Shown here one piece after another: positions 24,476 through 36,718 of a DNA stretch of 64,000 nt. The stretch covers positions 18,292,001 to 18,356,000 of the forward strand of contig OX485803.1 of NCBI GenBank assembly GCA_950295325.1, written 5' to 3'. The DNA is from Polytrichum commune (lineage: Eukaryota; Streptophyta; Polytrichopsida; Polytrichales; Polytrichaceae). Below the pieces are notes generated by a model, which ran no database searches, was not told the origin of the DNA, and saw only the letters and a program-made list of their open reading frames with translations. Made by a program: the position numbers and the translations under genes. Each line of letters starts with the position of its first letter. The stretch's first letter is position 1.

Positions 24476-25233
24476 CTGAAGGGCCACCCAAAAATATTTT
24501 ATCATGATTTTATTCTACAACATGGCCACGCAAGGCTTGGAAGCTGGAAAAGTGTTTCAAACGTTGGAAAGCCTCGCATCACACCACTCTAAAGTAGATG
24601 GTGCTAAATTACACTCTAAGTGTGTATCTCCTATTATTAAATTACTAAAGCTTTGATGTTTCTCATTACAATGAACATAAGTGCATAACATTGTTCAGTT
24701 GCTATCGTAGTATCTTTACCACTCGGTTATTTATAGGCGAATAATGATTGTATTGTTTATTTTAGATTCGGTAAACCTGTATTTAAATGAAAAATATTTT
24801 TTCATATTTATTTTTGAGATTTTTGAAATATAGTGTTCAAATATTTTGGTTTGAACAAAATACTTGAATTAGTGTTAAAGTGGTAAAGGTGCTATGGTAT
24901 CAACAATTTCATCCAAGTAGTATGAATGATAGTGGTTCACTTAAGTTTATCAGGCTGAATCTGGTCAACATAGAGAATAAGCATAGTGTAATCATAAATA
25001 GAATTTGGTTTATTCTTGGCCCCACCCAATGTATAGGCTACGTTGAATAATGCTATGCAAGTGACATGAACATGACATAGAATATTATGTGTTCAAAGAT
25101 GGAGTATGTTTGGTGTTCACTCAAATTTGCAAGGAGAGATCCCAAATAAGTTGTCTCAACATAATTTCTGAATGTCATTTAAAACTATTTTAAGTGATGC
25201 AAAATTTCAACTTTTCAAATTTTCCAATCTTCA

Positions 25234-25270
25234 TAGAAAGCGGACTCTCTCCGTGCAAGTCCGCTTTCTA
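25234..25270. other. Perfect 13-bp stem hairpin
   Basis: TAGAAAGCGGACT at 25234-25246 pairs perfectly with 25258-25270 across an 11-nt loop. No coding frame or repeat family explains it. Confidence 0.6.
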
Positions 25271-25413
25271 CAATTTCTTGCAATGGAGCACAAGGGATAC
25301 CCAATGTGCGTTCTATGTCAAGATAATTTATGTAATCCATTTTTATGACCGTGGCCAGTAGAATAATCATTATAAGGTTTACATATGAAGCCCATGTTCC
25401 AGGTTTTGTTTGT

Positions 25414-26413
25414 CTTGAGGTATGTGGTTGCTCTTCTTAATCGGACACCTATAGTGGAGTGGTATATGGCGATACACGCATTGTGATGACATTATGTGCT
25501 CATGACATAGACACCAAAGATCATTATAGGCCCTCAATAGTTAACACAATTGGGAGGGCCTATGTGATCATTTGCAGAGAATGAGAATCTACAATTTGAT
25601 CTCTTATATTTCTTGCATCTCAACTACGATTCAAAAATTTGAAATGACAATCTTTGTGACTTGCAATTCTTTTATGGAAGAGACCAATTTTAGTCTAATG
25701 CAATATTGAAGTTGCCAGCATAACATTACTAACCATTTTGTGAGCCCTCAGAATATGATAGTGGGATGTTGGGAGCTTAGTTTGAATTTGAGTCTCCTTG
25801 CACAACTTTTCGAGCATCTGACCATTATATTGTAAGGGCCCACAAAACGAGAGTTGAACATTAAGTAATGTTATGCATAGAGTTGGATGTGCCCACAATA
25901 GGGAAATGTGCCATGATAGGGATGCATACATCAATGAAGTCGCATGGACTCTCGTTGGCTTGTTGATTGCCCTTTAGTGTGATTCATCGTGGGAAGCCCT
26001 TGACATGCTTGTATGTATATATTATGACCTAAGGTATGCAGCTCTATCACTGACACTTTCAACCTAATGGACATTTAAATTGTTGGACTGAATCAACATG
26101 TGTGTCATCTGGTTAGCAATTGCAAATGATGAAGATTGTCACTATAAATTTAGAATTAGATTTTGGAGGAAATTTTTCGAAGAGGTCAAAGTGGAGATGC
26201 TCATTTTCTTTAAATGATCACGTAGACCCTCCTAGTTGCGTTCAATTCTTTGAATGCTCACATAGAACATGTTAACACTTTCAGCACATAGTCCAATCAC
26301 ATCACACCATAAGGTTATTTATGGTCCATTCATAACTACAAACCTTGCCATATACGGCTCAAATGTAGGATTATGATTAAGAGTGACCACATAAGGCCCA
26401 CGTACCTTAATAT
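25414..26413. repeat. TIR-like repeat family, longest copy
   Basis: AGGTATGTGGTTGCTCTTCT at the left is mirrored at the right by AAGAGTGACCACATAAGG...GTACCTT. The right-arm sequence recurs near 51330-51385, 57180-57245 and 49290-49335. No clear target duplication and no recognisable protein; a 79-codon frame at 25695-25934 (-) is unassigned. Confidence 0.45.
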
Positions 26414-27718
26414 AGTTATTGATTTGAATTTATATAATAAAATAGTGATCATAATTGTATTGGATTATTGGAGTGGGTAACCATGAAACACATGAAAAAA
26501 TGATCGCAAATGGGTTTCGTAATGTGGTTTAATCAATTTCTAAACGCCTTTTGGAACCCGATTTGTGCATATCATACATACAATTATTTTGGAATTATAG
26601 TTAGACAATGATAGCTTGTTGTGAAGAAGAACAACTTAAGTTATTCTTCTTGACACCCACACAAAATAGCTTGAAAGGGTTTGATGACCATTTCATATCA
26701 TCCAAAATAAAGAGAGAATACACAATACAAATGAACATGCTAAAAATGTTGAGGGATTAAGGCTAAGTAATCAGCCAGTACTTAACTACAAGAAGTTCAT
26801 GACAAAAGCGTGATTCAAACATGGGAACATTGTGTCTGGCTTCAATGTTGTGACTTTGGCAAGAATGGTGGCAATGCTGATTGAGTGGCCCCGATCATAT
26901 CACATTCTTTCATTCAAAGAAATAAGTGAGGGTTGGCCATGCATCTGTCACCATGTCTCAGAGATTTGACCTCAAAGGTATGTCAGCAAGTGTATAACCT
27001 TGCATGTGCCATGCGTATCTGTATGTATATATTTACTTCTTTTTATTTAGCACTGGAAAAGGGGGAGTACTTACTGTGAAGAACTAGATAGACTCTGAAA
27101 TGCAAGTTGACATAATCTACTTGTATATCATATCTTTCTATTTCGTTGAGTCCAATCTTCACATGTTATGTTTGGCATCCGCTTATGTAAGTAAATTAAG
27201 CCTAGACCCTATCAGCTATTGAGCTCACACAAGTTTACGGAGCCTCCTAGGCATACTGTCATGTGTGTGCTCACAATTCTCACCCTGACAAAGTGTTTTG
27301 TACCACTTGGCTCCTCCTTGAACTGGCAGCAGTATTATAGTGCATGAGCCTTGTAAGGTATTGCGAATTGAATCCAATGTATTGGACTAACTGTGATTCA
27401 GAATCTAAGCTTAGAGGTGTTTTCCCTGCCAACTTGATGTCTATCCCAAGAACGAGGGCAACTTTAGGAAGTGACTTTCCACGTGTCAACGGGGGAACCT
27501 AGTCTGATGTGGCCAGGGCATGGTGATAGCATGCCAGGCAAGACTCTGCCAACATGAGCCAACAGGGTCGACAGTCAACATGGGATTAAAACTTATGTAT
27601 CTTCTGAGGACGATGAATATAAGTTAACAAGTTGAATCACTGGGAAAGCATAGTAACTGAATTATTTGCAACTTAAAGCTGACAAGCTCAGATTCATGTC
27701 AGTGATCTAAACCATGAC
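26414..27718. other. Intergenic stretch, nothing recognised
   Basis: Low-GC DNA with scattered short frames only. Confidence 0.4.
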
Positions 27719-28869
27719 ATTACACCCTAAACTCCATAATATCAACCTCCATAATGTCATTCACTCTCTAATATCCTAAAATCTCTATGGAACATATGTT
27801 CTTAGTTCAAATCTTGCTCTTTATTGTCATATTTCTCTCCCTTATATCATGGGGGTTTTCCCTTAATGCAAATCACCAAAGAAGTCAACCCACACCCTCG
27901 CATTGTGTCATGTGTCTATATGTGGAGTGTCTTCTTCTTCTTCTTATGCCACTTGTTGACTTGTTGGTGCATGGATCTATCACATTGTCCAAGAAGGCCA
28001 AGTGAGACGTTAATAATGTGAAGATGGGATCGTGTATTACGATGTAACTGTAGATTTCCCATATGAGGATTTCTTCTAAACCCTAACCCTAATCTTGAAC
28101 CTTAGTCTTCTCCCTCTCACATGTGTTGCACATCTCTTGGCAGTTTAATCCACCAATGTGGGAAGCTCTTTAAGGAGTTGAATATGTACAAGTGCATGCA
28201 TTTTTACTCATGGTGAAGGTCACCACTTGCTAATGTCAAATGCAAGCCCTCCTAATTTTGCTTTCTAGATATTCTTAGAAGTTGAGTTGTTTTGAATATG
28301 AAAGCGAGTACCATGGAAGTGGTGTTGTCCTAAGACACTTCTATCAAGTGTTGATGAAGATATAGAAGCAATCTTTTATGCACTGGACAACAATGATGAC
28401 TTCATGGTTTGTTTTAATACACTAATGTTTGATTACTGTAAATGTCTTCTTAGCAAATAGTGGAATTCTTTATCAAGATCAACAAGGAAGAATTTGCTGA
28501 CCTTTGTAATGCCATCGCTTTGAAATTTGAAAGGGCGTACAAGGTGAGTTGCATTCATGTTTGCATTTGGTTCACATCCCTTATATTGATAATTATGTTC
28601 CATGTATGTTTCTTGAGATGATTTCCCAGTGAGGTTGAATGTGCGAAATGTATGTTCCTCATAATTGTCGGTTAGTATGTGAAAAGAGTGGATCCTTTTT
28701 GCCCAAGGGTTGATGTGGTGCGATATTATAGGCTCATTACAAGGTGATCGATGAGTCAAAGTTTCAACCATTATAGGATAGAAACTCCGGTCCCTTTTTA
28801 GCAAGGGGCCAGCGTGAATAAAGTGTCCGTTCGTAATGTCAATGACCTGATGCCCACTGGACAAGGGGA

Positions 28870-29148
28870 CATTGGGGCAATACTACTCTCCCCTTTCGAG
28901 GATGGGCACTATAGTGACACACTATACTAGTTCCTAGCTAGCCACTAGTGCCTTGAAGATACCGGACATGGTATCCCCCCAAAGGGCTTTGAGGTACCCA
29001 TACAACAAGGTCCAAGGACCCCCCACCATAGTTGGGTGGACTAAGGTGATGAGCACCACGCCGGCGTGGGGAATAGAATCCACAACCTCCTCATTGGGGG
29101 CCATGAGCCCTAACCACCAAGCCAAGGCCCGTGGTGCCTCAACCATTA
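28870..29148 (-). repeat. tRNA-derived SINE-like element
   Basis: On the minus strand the head shows a polymerase III A box (TGGCTTGGTGGTTAGG, near 29118-29133) and, about 40 bp on, a B-box-like GGATTCTATTCC. The rest is unrelated to tRNA. The 3' end is only approximate. Confidence 0.5.
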
Positions 29149-29763
29149 TACAATACATGGTTGTCAAGTGTCTGGGAGGATATTGGGCATAATTGGTCAA
29201 GATCCTAGTATTTCCAAGACCAACTGGTTATAGTTGACATCTTTCAAATTTTCATTGCTAAATTGAGGAATATTCATGTAAAATCATGTAAATGAATTAG
29301 ATCGAGGTAAAGTCCTTCTCTTCTTTCTTAAATTGAAACTACTGCACCTCGAGCTTTTTGTCTTCAATGTCTAATTTTGCACATATTTTAAGAACATGAC
29401 TTCATTATGGTCCACAAAGGACATAAATTAGCAACGCTAGCAAGTTCCCTTTCATCATTTGAACAAATGTAGTTTTCTACTAAGATTGAAATCTACAAAG
29501 TGTTTTGCTTGAAGGCAAAAAAGAAGAAGTAAGATTCAACTTCTCAAAAAGGTCCACTTGTGCGGACACATACACACTAGGAATCCACCGCACAATTATT
29601 GTTGTCCAAAATCAAGGTTGTATTCTTTGTCATCGTCTTCATAAAGCCCACATTGAATGCTTTGGCTGCCCAAATGCCTCCCTCCTACACCCAAAACTTT
29701 CATATCTTCACTCATCTCACAAAAATCAAGACGATCCAATTGCCCACCCAACAAAGAACCTAA

Positions 29764-29952
29764 TCAATTTTCATCGTCTCCAAAGTGTAGTAGATCCATA
29801 AATGTGTCATTTTCCCCCACCGCGTTCTTCATAATCTTCCCAATCTGCTCCATATTGGGGTCTTGCACCAAGGTCCTATATAAAGTGTTTCTCGACTTTT
29901 TGGATTGCTTGATTGTACCATAAGCTTTGCATATGTGTGCAACTTTGGGAGG
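29764..29952 (-). pseudogene. Coding-like stretch of unknown family
   Basis: A 62-codon open stretch without an ATG start encodes a charged peptide with NMEQIGKIMKNAVGENDT and ends at TGA. Its composition looks protein-like. It lies inside the long TIR repeat, so it may be a piece of an element-encoded accessory protein. No domain is recognised. Confidence 0.25.
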
Positions 29953-30858
29953 TTATCCATGTCTCATGTATGAAAACATCAATTTCAACATTACAATGTT
30001 GCACTTTGTGTTATTCCGTAATGTCATGCACTAGACTAATCGTGTATTATCATGCATCCATGTTCACACTATAGAACTCTAAATAACACATGCACTTTGG
30101 TTGCCATAAGTGTGATACTACAAAGTTTAGAGTGTATTGAGTTGTAGGGTGATGCACGCCTCATTTGATTTGGGCTTGCCTTACAAAATGAATAGTTATT
30201 ACTTGAGTATTGTTCATTGACTAACAACAAACTGACAATTTACTGAGATATTTTTTATATTACTAATAGTCCAACAGGCCCAAGACATATACAGTAGGAC
30301 ATGCCCAAGATTGTTGACTATGCCCCATTTTTTTTTTAAATTAACCGGATTCAGTGCATAATTACACCCATAATGATAATTAACCTACCCGTAAAAGTGA
30401 AGGGTTACGGGAAGGTTATAGGTTATGGAAATTTAATTAAACAAGTTTAGTGTATAAATACGTCCATAGTAAGCTCGAGAGCATATAATTTTATGAGAAG
30501 TTTTTCGGCTTTGGCCAGTATGGTAAGATATGACAGGTAGTCAAAAAACTCACTTTGGCGTGAGACATCATATGCATCTTCATGCCCTTCAATGATCCCA
30601 AACCAAGCTTGGACATCAAAATATATTAAAAAAAAAGATTGACTTAGTGTTAAATTGATAGAGTAATTGGGAAACCACAAACTATAACGTAAGAAGCATG
30701 AACCAAAGGCAACCCGCCGTAATGGCAAGCCTAGACCCATTAACTTATAAGATTTAGTGTAAATCACGGGAGGCTTTTCTTGCTAAAGAGTAGAACTCTT
30801 TCCACCTCTCTGGGAAGAAACTAGATTACCTCCACCTCAAGGATTTTCTTAAATATGA

Positions 30859-31185
30859 ATGTGTATTGTGCTTGAAGCACCCATAGACTCCACCACAACG
30901 CAATATCATTTCTCACCTCAAACCATGAGTATCCCTATCTCTAGAGATACTAGACTATGCCACTTTTGCTCCTACAATGCAGTTGAAAATGAGGCACATT
31001 TCTTGTTGGAATGTCCCCTATACAACTCCATTAAAGATAAGTTTCTGTCATTATTTGAGAACGTAGTTCGAGTGAGTCTCAAGTCTTCCTTCCAATTAAA
31101 CCAGCAAGTCAACATTAGCTTCTATCTCACGGAGGCTATTACACTCCGCCACTCTAGAGAATTAATTAGTTTGAAACCATTCTGA
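30859..31185 (+). pseudogene. zf-RVT (LINE-type) C-terminal fragment
   Basis: The peptide contains LCHFCSYNAVENEAHFLLEC, a C-x2-C-x9-H-x4-C pattern followed by PLYNSIKDKF. That is the zinc-binding zf-RVT domain found after the reverse transcriptase in plant non-LTR retrotransposons. No upstream endonuclease or reverse transcriptase is visible, so this is a 5'-truncated or orphan fragment. Frames break after about 31185, with possible continuation to 31340. Confidence 0.65.
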
Positions 31186-31653
31186 TGTGCTTTTAGTCCC
31201 ATTAGCCTTTTCGGCTTTCCGGACTTTAAAATCAATTTTCATTCCATTGAGGAATTACATGAGGCGTATCTTGGTTTTCTTTTAAATGCGAATAAACATC
31301 AAGGAACTAAATCATCATTTGGTGCCCAAAAAAACCAAAATGTGATGCCCTTGATTGCCCTTGCAATGGATTCTTGCAGTAACCTCAATTCAAATGTTTT
31401 ATTATTATATTTATTATGCAAGTAGCCTCCTCGTGGCACGGAGGTTGAAGTAGCATGGAGGCCAAGGCTGAGGCCCACCTCTTTAAGTTGGGCTTACCAC
31501 TATGACGAAGGTAAAGGGGTCTAGTATGACCCCATAGGTTCATGGTTTATTTATCTCCAGTGAGTCCCTCTAAACTAAGGTTGGGGCGAACCAACCCGTA
31601 CATTGATTTCTTGGCAGCCGATACGCCAACACCAAAGCACAGGAGGCAATTGA

Positions 31654-31772
31654 CCACCTGACAAGTTTTCCGTCAAGTAGAGAGGAGATTTCACAGCCGG
31701 GATTCGAATCGCCAACATCTTCTTTGAGATTTGGGTATATATCCATCATCATCCGGTAGTTTAGGGTCGTCT
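31654..31772 (-). repeat. SINE-like repeat with B box, copy 1
   Basis: The minus strand has GGCGATTCGAATCCCGG, close to a tRNA B box, between CCCTAAACTACCGGATGATG and CTCTCTACTTGACGGAAA. The same order occurs at 34060-34213. No good A box is seen, so it may be another short tRNA-like retroelement. Confidence 0.45.
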
Positions 31773-32559
31773 CTTACCGGGAGGCAAGGGTTTAGGCATC
31801 CAACAAGGAACAAGTGTATGAGTTGATTCGCCCATATCCTAAACTAATTGATGTTTCTGATGCTAATTTTGGAGTCAAACTTTCCAATAAGAGAAATCTA
31901 TGTGCTTTAATTGATTTGCCTACGATCTCACGTCGGGTAAAAGTGGTAGGGGCCCAGCTCAAAAGAGGCGGGTGTCTAGCCCTGGCCCAGTATGGGCAGC
32001 CCAAATTCCTGACTCAAGAGGAGGAAGGACAATTTTATAGCTTACAGTGTTCTTCTGAGATGTAAGTTGAAGCAAGATCCTGCTTATCATGCATCAGTGT
32101 ACATTTATCCGTTCATCAAGTGAGACGATGCCGGTTGACATTAAAAGCCTGTAGGGAAGGGAGGCATTAACTCTTCCTTGCCCTTGCTATAATCTAGACA
32201 AGCCAATTTGGTGTAGAGAAGGTACTTGGATTTTACGTCAAAAAGATCATTACCTTTGGTGAGAGGTGAGCCGATGACAGAGATGTTGCTCCTTTGGTAA
32301 CATGAATTCACAGGAGTGCAAACTCAATTTCCTGATTTTACAAACCAATTTATCAACAGGTTCTACCTATTTCATTGGAATCATGAACTGAGTTCACTAT
32401 AGAGACAACCGACTTAGCTTAAAATTTCAATCAATTTCATTACATGTTGTGAACAATTTCATGTTTGGTACCCATATTTCACAAAATCAATTTCATGAAC
32501 TGTATAACTTTAATTCACAAAGAATGGTACATCATGGATAAGGTTCTTTGAATCGTTCC

Positions 32560-32860
32560 CCACGACTAGTTCTACCAAAATTTCGATTAACCTTTCTTAT
32601 CCAACCTTGGATCATGTTTGCAATGATTGCTTGTACATCATCATTAATGTGACTTAATACTATAATTTTTTGTGTGATTTAAATTGGAGATCATTCTGTC
32701 AGACATGACTTTTGATGTGTCCAAATACCCATACTGCAATATTAAGAAATGGACTATATGATGGCATAGGGAAGTAGATGTGTCCAACATCTTCAAAAGA
32801 TTGTTGTATTTCACATAATTTGTGAAATGGGACATTGTCCGCGAGGATGAACCTTTGTTT
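32560..32860 (-). pseudogene. IS630/Tc1-superfamily DDE transposase fragment
   Basis: Minus-strand translation shows RFILADNVPFHK and, 25-30 residues on, YSPFLN followed by WVFGHIKSHV. This is the second-Asp to third-acidic part of the DDE core shared by IS630/Tc1 transposases. The position expected for the third acidic residue (after YSPFLN) reads as a different residue, and stops follow. No N-terminal helix-turn-helix was found upstream (to 33380). It is distinct in sequence from the Tc1 pseudogene at 19669-20668. Confidence 0.55.
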
Positions 32861-34059
32861 ATCAAGACTAGGAATGACTACGACGAATTGATGTCAAGGC
32901 TAGAGGCTTCTAGGTAAACAAAAGACATAGAGGAACTGATGAGTTTGAGTTTGCACTTTTGTGAAGTCAACTTACGAAAGGAGTATTTCATATTTAGAGA
33001 ACAAGGTCATGATGTGAGACATCATATGCATCAAGGTTTGAGATTCATGTTCAATCCTTTTGTACCACAACAATACTCCTGAGGTAAGGTTATGTTTAAG
33101 CAAGTTAAAACCAATGTCTATCTCTTTCTGTTGGTTGTTGGCCTTGTGGATTTTGATAAGGTGCATGATGTCTGCTTGGAACTTGTAAAATCAAGATATG
33201 AAATCACCTGAATAATGCTACGAATTGCAACAATGATCCTTGCCCAGTTACCTGGCCCACGATTTGTAAGTAAGTGCGGTGGAGGACTCTGAACATGGCA
33301 GCGTAGGCTGATTTCATAGTGCCCTAATTGAAGTGTTAATGGAAGAATCCTATTGTGAATTGGCTGAGTTGCTATCATTACTTACATATTTATGCATTTT
33401 GAAAACATGAACAACCCTACACTCCAAACCTCTCCTGGAGCCTAGTTGCATCTGATAGTCTGCTCATGGCTTCTCATCACTATAGTGGCTTTGAATCTGT
33501 TCACAGCGTTGTTGCAATGGGATCAGGAAGGGTAATTAAACAATAGTGTGATCAAAATCCTGGAAAAGTTTGTGACCAAATTAGTGAGGTGCATAGACCG
33601 ACAGCATGTGCCCCAAGCTAATTTATTGAAATTCCACACTATTTTGAATACTAATTAGCACAACAACAAAATAAGCGACATTTTTTATTTATTTTAAATG
33701 TGGTTGTTTAAGGATGAATAAACAAAGTTACAAGTTTTTGTAATTTGATTTTGATCTAAAGTAATTTGTATGGGTGAAGAGGCAAACTATTTGTGAAGGT
33801 AACTAATTGCACATGTCAATGTAGTTATCAGGAAGTGTAATTACAAATCCAGCAGCCACATGGCAAATGAAAAATTAAGCCGCAAAAGGAGCTATAGGGT
33901 GATTGGCCGTTCTAGTTAGGATGACATTTACAACGTTGAGTGACAAGGAAGTCCCATTACCTCCATTCTAGATGATTTTCAAGGCCCAAATAACTTCTCA
34001 ATCAAGAACTCCACTCATTAATGTAAGCTGCTAAAGCTATGCCAATCATGGTCCGAAAT

Positions 34060-34213
34060 GACCCTAAACTACCGGATGATAGTGGAAAAGTACCGAAACT
34101 AAACGAAGTGGTTGGCGGTTCGAATTTTGGCCGCGAAATCGTCTCTCTACTTGACGGAAACTAGCCAAGTGGGCAAGCACCTCATGTGTTCCAAAAAGAA
34201 AAAGAAAAAGAAA
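34060..34213 (+). repeat. SINE-like repeat with B box and A-rich tail, copy 2
   Basis: It follows copy 1 from CCCTAAACTACCGGATGAT through GGCGGTTCGAA (B-box-like) and CTCTCTACTTGACGGAAA, and ends in an AAAAAG tandem tail at 34193-34213, as retroposed SINEs do. Confidence 0.5.
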
Positions 34214-34429
34214 GCTATGTCACTCCCTAGACTTTGCATGATCATATCCATGAACCTTCTCTTCAACTACACTAAATGGGGTCATTAGTGGGACTAACAC
34301 AATTTCTCTAATATTTCATGAATATCTTGAATACTTACTTAAACTATGACGGTAATTGTGATATTGGACCATAATTATTAGAGAAAACATATTATTGCAT
34401 TATCAACAAGAGGGAATTATCACATACAA

Positions 34430-34615
34430 ACGTACTCCTCAATCATCCCAAACAAAACCGAGTAATTGTATCCAATCCAAAGTCAATCGCTTCTTGAAGT
34501 TGATTCGGCATTGAAATTAGTTTAAAAGACCTTGAATTAAGTCTAATCCAAGTCATGTGAGATGATTAAAACACAACAGTCTGATTGTTGAATGGATGAG
34601 AGGTACGCTTGTATG
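34430..34615 (+). repeat. Dispersed foldback repeat family, copy
   Basis: It ends in GTTGAATGGATGAGAGGTACG, matching the right arm at 21195-21226. A diverged copy. Confidence 0.4.
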
Positions 34616-35269
34616 CGACAATTTTCCTCTTGGCCTCTACCTTAATGTAGTCACGTGCTACGAATGGTCCACCTCTATGGCTCAAGATTGAGATCACTTA
34701 TCAGGAAGGAATTGATGCCAGATCACAAACTGTGAGATTCCAAGTCCAGCACTTCAAACGATGAGGCATCTCAGTTATCTCTCTGCATCAATTTCTCTGT
34801 CCTAATTCGTCGAGACTTAGTAAACTTGTTTACCTCATATGATATATACATATCTTAAGCAATTACATTCTCTACAATCTGATCCTCATTCCTTATACTT
34901 GAATCACTTAAACCATATCGATAGTTGGGAGATTTTACCTAAGTTGCATAGTGTATAGACCCGAATGGTGTCAAACTTTATTAATAAAAAAAAACCCCCT
35001 TTGAAATACTCATACCCTACTAGTAACAAACGAAATATCAAATCCATGTTATAAATTCCCGAATGGCATCAAGGGGTATCAACGAATATGATACCATAAC
35101 GGTCTTAAAAAAGATGACACATGTCCAACATTGTTAATTACCTCTTCATTTATGATGATTTATTGGGTGGATGTTCACACTTGTACCTACTGAGGGAGGG
35201 TGAAACTGGGTGGGGTGGGGGGGTTGAAAACAATTGATATTATTGTAGATCCTGTATATATAAGTGTTT

Positions 35270-35271
<2 letters not shown>

Positions 35272-35358
<87 letters not shown>
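35272..35358 (+). repeat. (AG)n microsatellite, 87 bp
   Basis: Uninterrupted AG tract, the longest simple repeat in the window. Confidence 0.98.
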
Positions 35359-35360
<2 letters not shown>

Positions 35361-36093
35361 ATGATTAACCTCTAAACCTTGTGTTAGTCCAATAAGCCTA
35401 AACTGGGATGAATAAGCAACCAACCTATAGCTTGCCATGGTTAGGTTTGACTATTACCCCTTGGGTAGGTGTAAAAACACCAAACAATGATTTGATCCTC
35501 ACCCTTGCTCACTCACTAGTATTCGAATCCACTCAACAAGTCACTTAAACCCATTGTTACAAAAGTAAGACTTGGGGAGAGAGGAAATTACCGCATATGA
35601 ACGACGTTATTACCTCATTCATCCAACATTAAAAAAAAAACCCGAAAACAATATGCATTCCCGGAGAATACTAATTTTGATGGATTTGACACCAGATAGT
35701 CCAAGTTGTTTGAGGCGGAAACCTGTGTGTGTGTGTGGGTGTTTGGGGGGGGGGGGGGTGAAGCTCAAATGTTGGTTGGGTGGGTGGATGGATGGATGTC
35801 AAGTTCTGCGTGCGTGCTGCCGCCGCTGGAGTGCCAAGGAGTGTTGTCTGGTGATAAGCTCATCTCAGCTATGAACTCATTACAGTTTAGAATAATGGCA
35901 GGGAGTGGTTAAACTGCCCACAGTAACCTACTTGTCTAACTTAAAGGGGAGCGTCCGCCACCATCTCCTCCATCTCTGCGGTTGCAGCTCCACTGATCCA
36001 CTGCCGCTTCTCCCCTCCGGAGGAGACTCCTCTCCTCCTCATCATCAGCAGCAGGATCACTCGGCTGATTAGCAGGAAAACCTCATCATTCCT

Positions 36094-36200
36094 ATTACTT
36101 ACTTACTTACTTGGCTGGCTGGCTGTCTGTCTGTCTGCCTGCCTGCCTGTCTGTTTGTTGGTTGGGTTGTCTGTCTGGCTGTCTCTCTATCTCTCTGTCG
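36094..36200 (+). repeat. Compound tetranucleotide repeat upstream of the P450
   Basis: Successive short runs of ACTT, GGCT, GTCT and GCCT units end in CTCTCTATCTCTCTG. It lies 520-625 bp before the CYP78A start codon, in a pyrimidine-rich stretch that may be promoter or 5' UTR. Confidence 0.85.
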
Positions 36201-36718
36201 ACCTTGTCCGAACCTCAGCTGGGGAGTAGCTGCAGGGAGGAATTGGGTGGCGGCTGTCGAATCCAACAACATCTCGCGGCGCCTTTGGTCGACATTGCAA
36301 TTAGGCTCCTGGGTGCTGCAGGGTGGCCACTAGGTTGCTCTCCTCGCATCCGGAAACATCCTCCTCGTCATTGTCATCGTCTTCTTACGTGCAGCATTTC
36401 CTGGAGTTGCCGGGTGCATCGACAAGCAGCGACATTGAGGGAGTGCATGAGTTTAGAGGCTGTAACCGGCAAACTATCACCTTGGTTAGCCTTTGGGTTT
36501 TGGCTTTACCCTTGCGGAGTTTGCCGCATTTCTGGAGCTACCGGGCAGTGTGTCGACAGCGGGATTAGTTTGAGCAGTCGGCCTCGCTAGGGGGTTGAAG
36601 TTTGGCTTTGGACTGCTTCCTGGAGCTGCCGGTATTAGCATTTGCCAGCGTCGGAGCCGATAACTATAGCCAGCTTTGTTTGGCTTTGGCTTTGGCAAGT
36701 TGGCACTGAGGCGCAGTG

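Larger units (their letters stand above)
27719..30138 (-). mobile_element. Long form of the ATTACACCCTAAACTC repeat family
   Basis: 27719-28010 matches (inverted) the right half of the 484-bp element at 5836-6319, and about 30005-30138 matches its left half. The two parts are in correct order but about 2 kb apart. The extra DNA holds a SINE-like unit (28870-29148) and a 62-codon coding-like stretch (29764-29952). Either this is a longer parent element or the short form was split by insertions. Confidence 0.5.

Noticed and set aside
28078-28096. AAACCCTAACCCTAATC words resembling plant telomere repeats
   Set aside because: Only two partial units; far too short to be an interstitial telomere.
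28433-28864. 143-codon open frame on the minus strand
   Set aside because: No recognisable domain, in repeat-rich DNA; kept as unassigned rather than called a gene.
35187-35438. Ser-Leu repeat protein on the minus strand
   Set aside because: Translation of the 87-bp AG microsatellite.
36111-36590. 159-codon frame ahead of the P450
   Set aside because: Its start is a tetranucleotide repeat and the rest lies in the P450 upstream/5' leader; no domain is seen.
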